Shown here piece after piece: positions 1-11,600 of a stretch of DNA of 64,000 nucleotides. The stretch is from Diabrotica undecimpunctata. Its lineage: Eukaryota > Arthropoda > Insecta > Coleoptera > Chrysomelidae. Below the pieces are notes generated by a model. That model made no database searches and was not told where the DNA came from. It saw only the letters and a program-made list of their open reading frames with translations. The stretch spans positions 16,731,883 through 16,795,882 of the forward strand of contig NC_092808.1 in assembly GCF_040954645.1 (NCBI RefSeq), read 5' to 3'. Position 1 is the first letter of the stretch. Each line of letters begins with the position of its first letter. The translations under genes were made by a program, and so were the position numbers.

Positions 1-257
1 ATAAGGCACAAATCTTCTAGTTATTAGAGCTTTACATAAAGGACATACTCTTTGATTACTAGTTCTAAGATTACTAAAACAGTTTGAACAAAGCCTATGG
101 GAACATTCCAATTGGGCGCATTCTCCTACTATATCAAGACTAAAACAAATCACAATTAAATATTGCTGGAAATTTAAACTTATGCCACCCACCATATAGG
201 ACACTTCAACTTTTCTTTTAGACCTAAAAGTTCTTTACAAAACCTATTCAAATCCAT
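1..257 (-). CDS. BRCA1-like RING-finger protein, N-terminal part (runs off left edge)
   Basis: Two exons on the minus strand: 257-193 (ATG at 257) and 139-1, joined over a GT..AG intron (192-140). The joined frame is open to the edge (about 68 residues). It encodes a C3HC4 RING finger with CPIC, then C-x-H-x2-C-x2-C and CPLC. The spacing from the second to the third cysteine (11 residues) and the C-x-H-x2-C-x2-C block match the human BRCA1 RING, and the last pair sits in CPLCKALITRR, close to the BRCA1 CPLCKNDITKR. The start MDLNRFCKELLGLKEKLK also resembles BRCA1 in placing CPIC about 20 residues in. BRCA1 is an E3 ubiquitin ligase acting with BARD1 in double-strand-break repair. Only the RING is visible; no BRCT can be checked, so another RING ligase remains possible. 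The RING call is strong and the BRCA1 call moderate. Confidence 0.68.
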
Positions 258-792
258 TATATGAGCGAAATAAATACTAAATTCTAACAATTTGTTTACA
301 AATTTATTAACAACTCTGATCTAATCAAAAACTTTTCAAGGTTCGGACACTTGTTACACTTGTATGTGCTTGTATTGGCGGTAAAAACTCTGGTAAAATG
401 AAGGTAAATAAACTTTCCATAGGCGTAGACCTTCTTACAAATAAACAAATCAATTTCAAAAAACTGTACCGAATGTGTAATAAATAAAATAATAATAACT
501 TAATTTTAATAAAAATTGATAGGACTAAATATTTATCTGTGTGGGACAAAAATTAAAAGTTGTATTTTTGTTTATAGACCTAACTGTACATTCTATCTTA
601 CAAGTCTCACAAGTAGTTCAAAAAGCACACGAAAATTAAATGTGTATGTAAAAGAAGAAAACTCTAGTCAAGCAAGCAAGGTTAATTCAAATGTTTTGAG
701 AATTTGTTTAAAATGATTTTTAGCCTTTGATTTTAAATAACTATAAAAATAAATATAACATAAAATTGGAGATACCAACTTTTTCTACAACA
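258..792. promoter_or_regulatory. Putative bidirectional promoter between BRCA1-like and XPF genes
   Basis: The 535 bp between the two divergent start codons must hold both 5' UTRs and both start sites if neither gene has an upstream non-coding exon. The block is AT-rich with no coding signal of its own and no convincing TATA box or CpG cluster. The short open frames here look like chance. Confidence 0.5.
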
Positions 793-3700
793 ATGGATGA
801 ACAATTAAACGACACTGAGAAATTATTAGATAAAGCTGATCTAAAATATATGCTAGAATTTGAAACACAAATATTCCTAGACTGTCTTCATAATGATGGA
901 TTAATAGTGGCATCTAAGTAAGAATTAAATATTAGAAACTGAATTAATTAAAAACAAAATTTAAATTATTACTAACAAAATATATTTTTTAGAGGAATTA
1001 ATTTGAATTTAGTGATACTATATCTATTGAAAGTATACTGTGATGAAGGAAATTTAGTTTTAGTCTTAAAGAGCACTGAGGCAGAGGAAAAGTATTATAG
1101 AGAGAAGTTAAAAGATCCGCATGTCTACAATAGCACACCTCTGACGAAAGATAGGTAAGTAAGCAAAAATTCCAAACAGCTTATTTATATATGTAAATCA
1201 TATTTTTTTTATTAAAGGGAAGATAATTATTTGTCTGGAGGTATACACTTTGTGACTAGTCGAGTATTAGTTGTTGATATGTTAAAGAAAAGAATACCCA
1301 TAGAAAAAATAACTGGAATTATTGTTTTAAAGGCTCATTCAATATTGGAGAGTTGTCAAGAAGCTTTTGCTCTAAGGTTGTATCGTCAAAATAATAAAGT
1401 AAGTAATTTAATGCATTTTATTTACACATTTTTATATTATAGAATTAAAAAATAGATTAAGTTACTTGAAAAATCTATCTACAATTTTAATTAGTATTTT
1501 ATGATTATTTTCAGCCTTTATATAAAGGCTATATCAGATTTTAATAATGCTACTTTATTTCAATGGCTAATAATATCCTAAATTACTATTTTTGCTTTTT
1601 TGGATCCATTAATTTTCATTCAGTTCCAAGAAAAATAACCACTATACAATTTTTCTTTAACTTTCATATCTTATACATACACATATACTTAACCTTGAAT
1701 AAAATATCCTGTGTGATTATGATCATCGTAGACTTGTAACATATAACAAGATACCAATTTTAAATATCAATATTTCATTATATTTTAGACTGGTTTCATC
1801 AAAGGCTTCACAAATAATGTGCACAGTTTTACAGTTGGTTATGGGCATGTAGATAGAGTCATGAGAGCTTTGTTTGTTAAAGAGTTGTATATTTGGCCCA
1901 GATTCCATTCCACAATAGTAAGAAGTCTGAAAGCTCGTCAGGTATGTATCAGTTGATCTATTAGAAATTGAATTTTAAGTTTATATTATTTTTTAGCCAA
2001 TTGTAATAGAACTACATATTCCTATAAGTGAAAAGATGAAGAGAATGCAGACACATATTTTGGACCTAATGAATTTAACTGTAAAGGAACTGAAACGTCT
2101 TAATCAAACTATAGAATTACAGGTATTTTATAATTTTTGTATTGGCATATATTCTTTCTATGGGTCATTGCTATTAAAATGTACATTTTCAATTTTAAAA
2201 ATGTTAAATGTTAAAAATTTAAAAAGCCAACTATGAAAGACCTTCATAGAACCAGAAGATCTAAATATTAATACTCTAATAACAGGTAAAGCTTAAACAT
2301 TTTTATATTTCTTAAATTTTTAGATTTTATAATTTGTTTGTTAACGCAAGTGAGATAGTAATTAACAAAAGTGAGAAAATAGGAATCTATATTAAAATAA
2401 CAAGTTTGAAAATAAAAATTGTATTCTTAGTTATAAAAATGCAATGTAAAATTATATAATAATATTGTAAAAACAGAAACACTTATGAAATATAAATATT
2501 ACTTGGCAAAGAACTAAAAATATATTGTTCCCGTTTGTTTAGATCAGGTGAAGTCAAAATACAAACAACTTCGTCTAATGAAATGGTAGACACATCTTCC
2601 TTTTCAGGAAAGACAAATTTGTATTTATGAATTTTTTTTAAAAACTTTACAGTATAATTATATTCTTTATCAATATTTATTACCAGTCCAACAAAATTTT
2701 TACTATACTTTTTCGAAGATAACTTAACCACAATAAAGTTATTAAGTTTTGGTCTAATTGAATATTTTGCTTTTGGTGTCTTAGACTCATTTAGAGTCAT
2801 TTCATCACTATCTGAGTCTGATGAGTATATATCTTTGTAATGAACTCGTTTTCGTTGTGTGAACTTTACTTCTTTTTTCTTATTTTGTTTTCCGGCCTAA
2901 AATTTCCTTTTGTTGAGGTGTAATACCTTCTACAAACTCCTCAGGAACTGGAGTAAATGATGGGATTATTTCATTAAGCTGAGCCGAAAGTCTTTCTCTT
3001 TCTTTTTTTGCATAGTATGATTTTTTACTTTTTTCTCACCAACATTTTCTAATATTTCTTTGCTCTCGTTCTGATAATTCATCAATTCTCTTTACTTTAC
3101 CCGCTTCTTTTCTAGCTCTATATCGCTCTCTAGCCTTCCGTTTTTCTTCTTCATGTAATGCCGGATTATTTTTTATTTTTTCTCTTAACTTACGCATCGC
3201 ATTTTTTGATCTTTCCCCAAGAATACTTTTCTTTTTTTCATTGTTTTTCGCCGACTTTGCCATATCTACAAACTTCAAAATAGCATATTAAATTAAAAAA
3301 ATGTATGTTTATTTTTTAGAAAATATGTTATCAAGATTTAAGTACAAAATAAGAACATTTTATAAAAATTTAATCAAACTTCATTTATGTTAACTTTTTC
3401 TTAATTTCGTTAACACATAAATTAACGAAAGTGAGATTAACTTAAGTGAGGTTTTATTATAAATTTCCCGTCAAATCCCGGATAAATTGTTTGGATGGTG
3501 ACGCCATTTTAAAAATAACTACTTTGCTTAATTTCCTAGCATATACCGTTTGCAAACATTATTGATTAAATTTTTTTTTTAAATATACTTATTAACAAAA
3601 GTGAAACATTATGCTTACCGTTTGTGGGTCTGAGCACTGTTTTGCTCTTAATATTTGTTAAATTTCACAGAATAACATACCTCTCTCAAGGATTTAATTA

Positions 3701-6700
3701 AATTAAACAAGACTTGTCAAAACACTTTTAATGTTACACTATCAGCGCCGACTAACTAAATTTATGTCAAATAATAATTCTATTAACGAAAGTGAGAATG
3801 AATGATGAGGACACCTATAAAAATCGAATTTTAAACTATAAAATAAAGTATTTTTTATAGAGAATGATAAAACTAAGAAATAATGTCAGCCATTTTATAA
3901 TTTTCTGTAATTATTTATTTAGATGTAATATATTAGAATGCTGTTTTTCTATTTGAAAGCTTATATGAACAAGGTGGGGACATTAACGAAAGTGAGAATT
4001 GAACCCTTTAATTTAAAAAAAAAATACAGAGTAGATTTTATTTGTGGAATTTAAAAAATCATAGGAACTTAGGTTTTAATGCACTTTATTTGAGTGTAAT
4101 ATTCTAATAATTATTTTTTGTTATTAAACCTTATTTTTGCTTGAAGGACATCAAAATGTACATTTTCAAAACAATGACCCCTATATTATACTAGGCTCTA
4201 ATCTTATCCGAAGAGTCCATTTGTGGGCATCCAAATTATTCTCTTAAATTCTGCCCCCAATGTCATTCTTTCTGGATTCCTTCTTCCTTAAATTTTGTCT
4301 TTCATTATGTTTCTAAATAATATGTATTTTTTTGTCCTAAGACTGTCCATATATTCTAGCTTTCTTACTTTTTATAGTCAATATAACTTCAAATTCTTTT
4401 GCTATAGAATCCACACACATTTTAGCGAGGCATAAGAGATAAAAAAATAGCAACAGAAATTTCTGTCGAAGCTGCCTTGCTGTGTTAAAAATTAGCATGT
4501 AGGATCCTGCATGTACGTTCCAAAGTAACTGACAATTATTTTAATTGAAAATTAATTTATTCAGGAAGAAAACGTGAAAATAAATTACTACAAGCTACTG
4601 CTTGAGAGAACCATCTTCCTTCGACGCGTTGAGTGGGGAATAGAAATATGGATTCAGATGATAATACATCCGATGACAATCGGAAAAGAAATAGAGAAGA
4701 AGAGGGACTGTTATTTGGTCCCGGTAAAAAAGTACAAAGAAGTCCAGTTAAAAGTCACAAAGATGATAGCAAAATAGATCAAATATTAAATATGATAAAA
4801 AATTTAACAATGGAGTTACAAGAATTAAAAACTGATATAAAAGAAGTAAAAACGGAACAAAAACAATACAGAGAAGAAATGAGGGAACTCAAAACTGAAC
4901 TAGCAGAACTAAAACAAGAGAATAGTAAAATCTGGAAAGAAAATGAACAAATCAAAAAGGATCTGAATGAGACAAAAGGACGCCTTGAAAGGCTGGATAG
5001 AATAAGAAAAGAAAATAATGTGATAATACAGGGAATGACAATAGAAACTGGAGATAGAAGAATACTAAAAGAAGTAATAGGAAATTTTATGACAAAAGAG
5101 CTAAATATTACCGTAAATATAGAAGAAGCAGTGAAACTAGGAGATAAAACATGTTTAGTCAGACTGCCAAACAAAGAAGAAAAAACAAAAATTATGGAAA
5201 ACAAAAGTAAACTTTTGAAACTGAAAAAAGAAAAAATATATATAAACAATGATCTAACGACAGAGGAATTACAAATACAGAAGGAAATATGAAGAATAGC
5301 AAAAGATGAAATAAAGAAAGGTAAACGTGTCTAAATTAAAGCCAACAAACTTATAATAGATGGTCTAGAAAGGAGATGGAATAGAAACACCAACCAGCTG
5401 GAGGACCATCATGGAGGTGGTTCAAAAAACTAGCAAGGGATGAGACGATGCATTATTCGTTGACGGACGAGGCAAAGAAACAGGAAATGACTGCAGATAA
5501 ACCCGGGTACAACAAAAGTGCAATAAAGAAAGATAGACAAGAAAACAAAAATAAAAAACGAAGACAACAGAACAAAAAAAATAAAGAGTTGAAAATAAGC
5601 ACATGGAACATAAGAACCATGCTAACTCCAGGAAAAATGCTAGAAATAGAAAAAGAACTCAAAAAGTATAAAATAGATATTGCAGCACTGCAAGAATTAC
5701 GCTGGGAGGGACAGGGACAGATTGACAAACAAGACTTTACAATGTTATATTCAGGAGGAAAGAAACAAGGGCAAAAAGGCGTGGGATTCATGATACTAAG
5801 GCACCTAAGAGAGAAAATTATAAATTTCAAGCCAATATGCGAAAGAATGGCCTATGTTAGAGTCAACAGCAAACCATTTAATATATCAGTCTTGAATTTA
5901 TACGCCCCCACAGAAACAAGCAATGCAGACGAAAAAGAAATCTTTTATGATAGGGTCGAAGAGGAGATAGAAAAAATACCCAAAGAAGATGTCATATTTG
6001 TATTAGGAGACCTCAACGCCCAGATTGGAAAAGAGGACTTTTTACAACAAATTGCAGGAAAGCATACAATACACGAAAACACGAATGACAATGGGCAAAG
6101 ACTATGTAACCTAGCAACAAGAACAAATTTGTTAATAAGCTCAACAAAATTTGAACACCCTAAAATACATAAGGTAACATGGCGGTCACCAGATCAGAAA
6201 ACATATAGTCAAATTGATCACATAATGATTAATAAACGAAAGCAATCGTCAATAAAAGATGTAAGAACGTTCAGAGGTGCGTGTGCAGATTCAGACCACT
6301 ACATGGTCACAGCCACTATAAGACAAAAAGTTAAAATTGAAACAAAACAAAAAAACCAACATAAAAAGTGGAATGTCAATAAAATGAGTAATGAAGAAGT
6401 AAGAAAAAAATATGAAGAGGCAGTAACAGTTCAAATAAAAGAGAAATATAAAGCAGAAGATATAAACACAGAATGGGAGACGATCAAAAAATCAATAGAA
6501 GAAGGTGCAAATATGCAGATAGGTAAAAGTCAGGCTAAAACAAAAAACGAATGGTATAACCAAGAATGTAGAGAAATAACAGGAAAAAAAGTGCAAGCCA
6601 GAAATAAATGGCTAAGAACAGATAAAGAGGAAGACAGAGAAGAATATGAAAAATTAAGAAGGAATGCTAAGAAAGTGATAAGGCAAAATAAAAGAAGATG

Positions 6701-8551
6701 GGTAGACAAAAAAATGCAGGAAATAGAGCAGGAAAGAACAAACAGAAATACGAAAAGTTTTTACAAAAAGATTAAAGAACAAAACAAAAAATACAAGGGC
6801 AAAACAAACGGAATAAAAAATAGAGAGGGAATAGTGATAATAGAGGACCAAGAATACAAACAAGTATGGAGAGATTACTACAGAGAGCTCTTGACGGAGG
6901 AAACAACAGAAGAAGAAATGCATAACGAGGAGGAAACGGTGCACGAAGAAGAAGCAGATGAAGTAGATATCGAAATTTTAAAAGAACCAACATTAGAGGA
7001 ATTGGATGAAGTAATACAGAGAAGCAAAAATGGAAAAGCCCCTGGTAAAGATGGCATTAATATGGAACTAATAAAATACGGGGGAAGGGAACTAAGAGGA
7101 AAAATACTGGCACTATTGAAAAACATATGGAAAGAAGAGAAAATGCCAGGGGACTGGGAGGTAGGGCAGATCATAACAGTACATAAAAAGGGAGACCAAC
7201 AAATCTGTGAAAATTATAGAGGAATAACGTTATTAAATACAACATATAAAATATTGACATCAATAATAAAAAAGAGGTTATCAAAGATCACAAAGAAGAC
7301 AGTAGGACAGTACCAATGTGGATTCACAGAAGGAAGATCTACAATAGATGCAATACACACAATAAAACAAATAATGAAGAAAGCAAACGAGTATAAATTA
7401 GAATTGGAAATGTTATTCATAGACTTCAAACAGGCATTTGATTCAATTAAAAGGAACGGATTAATGATAGCACTTAAAAAATTAAAAATTCCACATAAAC
7501 TCAGAAAATTAATAGAAATGACAATGAGAACTACAAAAATAAGCATAAATACACAAAGAGGAGAGACAGAGGAATTCATTATAAATAAAGGGATGAAACA
7601 AGGAGATGCCTTATCAACAACGCTATTTAATCTAGCATTAGAATATGTACTACGAAATATAAATAAAGGAAATCTCAGAACAAGAGGTGGTCAAATAATT
7701 GCATATGCAGACGATATTGCTATTATTGCAAAGAACAGAAAAATGATGAAAGAAATGCTAGAAGAAATAAGAGAGAAAGGGGAGGTAATGGGGCTAAGAT
7801 TAAATCAAGAAAAGACAAAAATATTAAGATTAGGGAAAAAACCAATGAAAGAAAAAATCAAAATAGGAAGTTCTGAGTTTGAAGAAGTAGAATACTTCAA
7901 ATACCTAGGAGTTACAATAAGTAAATCCGGAGAAAGGAAATCCGAAATAAAAGAAAAAATATTAGCAGCTAATAAAGCTTATTTTGCAAACAAAACATTA
8001 CTTAAAAGCAAAACACTGACTAAAAAAAGTAAGATGAGCATTTATAACACCATAATTAGGCCAATATTATTATATGCAGGAGAAACAATGACGATGGTTA
8101 AAAAAGATGAAGAAGACTTAAGAATAGCAGAGAGAAAGATTATGAGAACCATACTAGGACCAATCAGAACAGAGCAAAATGAATATAGAAGCAGAACAAA
8201 TGCAGAAATTAAGGAAGAACTTAAGGAAGACATCGTAACTAAAATAAAGCAATGCAGAGTTAGATGGTTAGGTCACATTTGGCGAGCAGGCGATGAGGCA
8301 GTGACATACGCAATGATAGAATGGAATCCAGGAGGAAAAAAGAGAAGGGGAAGACCGAGATCAAAATGGCTGCAAGAAGTTGAAGAAGACCTCCAAAGGG
8401 CAGGAGTCAGAGAATGGAGAGGAAGAACTAGAGACAGGAAAAAATGGAGAGATATTGTCAAGAAGATAAGATAAACCAAAAAGACTGATCCACTTAAGAA
8501 ATCGGATCTAGAAAGCATTTGCGGTTTAACCCCACACTGGGGTGTATAGCC

Positions 8552-8625
<74 letters not shown>

Positions 8626-11600
8626 GGATCCTGATTAGTGTCGTTAAGACCTATTAGGAATAGAGATAGAGTCGACGATCAAGTTGCTTGATAAAGAACT
8701 TAAACTTTCAAAGAAAACAATTTTATGCAAGGTTTTAAAAATTTTTCTTCTTATTTTAGAAGGCTCAAAGTATCTTTTAAGTCAAAAAAGACATGTTTCT
8801 AAAACGACCATTTTATTATCTGTCATTGTTGGGTAGATCAAATGTCTTACTACCATTTTTCTTTTATTCCTACATTTTGATCAATTTACTTAAAATCAAA
8901 GTGGAGATAATTGTTAAGTTGTATTAAATTTTTAACCAGTCATTCTATAATAAAATTTGTCACTAATAAGAGTTTAGTTAATATAAATAATATTGTAAAT
9001 ATGTGTGAGGAATGCCAAGCAAATAAATTAATATATTTGTGTTTTAGGAAATAACAGTAGAGAATTGTTTAACTAAAAAATTTCACAAGATACTTCAAGC
9101 TCAATTAGATGTTATTTGGCACCAGTTAAGTAAAAATAGTTTACAATTAGTAGCTGATCTAAAAACATTAAGACATTTAATGATGTAAGTATGGAATACT
9201 ATTTTTGCGTTTATAGGAACTAGTAAAATAACTTAATGTATATTTTGTATTCTCATTTTTAATGATTGTGGCTCTTTAAAATCAGACAGTATTAATTCTC
9301 ATATATAATGAACACATTTTGATTTTTAGTACAATGTTTCATTCCGATCCAGTATCTTATTATTCATCAGTGATGGGGTATCGTTCAAAAGAATATGCAC
9401 AGCAGGCAACTTGGGTTCTTCTGGAACCTGCTGAACTTCTATTTTCCCAAGTTAGTTCATTTATTTTTAATGAAAAAAAAGGTAAGTCGAAAACGGTGCA
9501 CATTACTATATAATATATTGATACATTTTAGAGTTTCACCCAGATTTATGTCCTAAATGGAAGCCTCTATTGGAGATACTTCAGGTTGAGATACCAGCGG
9601 AAATGAAAGAAAGGAACCTCAAGGATAGTACTATATTGATCCTGTCTAGCGATTATAGAAGCTGTCACCAATTAAAAGAGGTGAGTGTATCTTTACAATA
9701 GTTATTTAGCAATATATACTTTGAAGGTATCAGTATGTTGCTGTAAAGTTGTTGATATACCTAAATACACATTGTAAAATATCGTAAGTTTTGTTCATTT
9801 GTTTTCTTTGTTATACTTATATCTATGAAATTTTTTTACTTTCTTTTTTAATTGTATAATTTGTATTTTAGCTACTAACAAAAGGTCCCCATTTATATTT
9901 ATTCCTACGATCATGTGGAAGTAAATTACCAATCAAAAAAATAAGTGATGCTTTTAGAGTAAATGACAAAATTCCTGCTGAAGTAGTTATCCCCGAAGAA
10001 AAACCTGATAAGAAAAATTTGAAGAACAAGAAATTGAAACTGGATTCTAAATCAACAAGTTCCGAAAGTGATCCCAAAGACAACACTGAAGATGATAAGG
10101 ACCAAGAAGATATTGAAGATTTTCAGAACAGTTATATTCTTACTATGAGCCAAACTATTTGCGAGAATAAACACGAAACTACCAGTAGTAGTAGGGATGA
10201 AAGTACTTTCGTTTTTGAACCTTTCTCACAGGTAATTTTTTTATTTATATTTACATTTTTCAAGACCATATAATGACTAATCCATAGATAAATAATATAT
10301 GACTAATCTATCTATATAAAAAGCTAGGACGACAACTCACACTGTTTGTCCTGTAGGATAATTCCTAGAGCCACCTAAGAAGGAAATCTGAACTACCAAC
10401 TGACATTTCCATCATATTTTGTTTTTGAAACGATATGATGAAGAGAACTTATGATAAGTGACTATATGGAGGTCAGCGTCCAAATGTTACAATTACCCCT
10501 ACTATTGGTCTCAACATGATCTCAAGGGGCAGTTACTAATTTAGGTCTTATTTCCAATAGAAGATAAGCTTTCTAGGTGTACCAAGAGCCTTCATTCGAC
10601 AGAGTTTTCCTTCAGCAGCTTTATGTCATCGGTGTAGGCCTGAGCATATAAATATATCGTGTAGAAAGTTCCATATTGAAAAATTACCTCAGCTAAAAAT
10701 TTTAGTCATACATCAACAATGTGTAACAACCGATCCACAAGTAGGAGAACATTGAACTCTTAAGTATGCTCATCATGCACAGATTCTTTGATTTCTTTGG
10801 AATGGATTTCTTGTACCAATATATCATAAAGGTTAAAATGTTTAAAAAGTATTCCTGTAATTCTCATCATTTTTTGTTTGTAGATGGAAAACATGGACCT
10901 TACTCAAATATGCGAAACAGTACACGAGCCAAAAATTCTTATACAAACTTTCAAAGGATCCAACGAATTTACTAATTTGCAGAATACATTGGAGAGTGTT
11001 AAACCACAATTCATAGTCATGTATCATTGTAGTATGACAGCCGTAAGAGAAATTGAGGTAAGTGTGTCAATGCTATGGTTAATATTTGGCTATTATAAAG
11101 ATATTTGTAGATGTATGAATCGCATAAGACAGATGAAGAACCCGTTAAAGTATATTTCTTGCTGCATGCCGATACCGTTGAAGAACAGAGTTATTTAACT
11201 ACGCTTAGGAGGGAGAAAGAAGCATTTGAGTACCTCATAGAGGCTAAATCCGTAAGTATAGTCCAGATCTTCATTTTCGTAACGTTCTGTCCCGAACGAG
11301 GTTAACACTGATCATAACAAGCAATTTTGTTAAGAATGTTACCTATTTGTCATTGGTTTTTCTTTTGACACCCATACACACTAGTTTGACTCTGATATTG
11401 ATGATATTGATCTATTTTATTTATATTTCTTTAGAAAATGGTGATACCTGCCGATCAAGATGGAAAATCGGATGATAATATCACCCTACAGAGAGGTATA
11501 ATAAGTCCGGAAAAGAATACACGAGAAGGAGGCAAAGAACAAACACCAAAGAAACAAGTTGTAATAGTTGATATGAGAGAATTTCGTAGTGAATTACCAA

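Larger units (their letters stand above)
4510..8620 (+). mobile_element. Full-length RTE-like LINE with 13-bp target duplication and (TA)n tail
   Basis: The element is bounded by ATGTAGGATCCTG at 4497-4509 and again at 8621-8633, an exact 13-bp target-site duplication. It inserted in the sense direction in XPF intron 6. It has a 5' leader, ORF1, ORF2, a 3' tail containing CCCCACACTGGGG, and a (TA)n terminus. A perfect duplication and an open ORF2 point to recent insertion. Confidence 0.88.

Noticed and set aside
2036..2236. A 66-codon frame starting inside XPF exon 5
   Set aside because: It reads through the exon 5 donor into intron; the in-phase XPF reading stops at 2122.
2341..3996. The TTAACGAAAGTGAG copies as a CRISPR-like array
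   Set aside because: Spacing is irregular (2 to about 1050 bp), there are no uniform spacers, and this is an animal intron.
5453..5830. Long minus-strand frames opposite the LINE ORF2
   Set aside because: They are mirror frames of an A-rich coding strand, giving Phe/Leu/Ser-rich translations without domains.
9048..9057. Use of the AG at 9046-9047 as exon 7 acceptor
   Set aside because: It would add 10 nt and lead to a stop (AACTAA) in the phase left by exon 6; the AG at 9056-9057 restores XPF reading.
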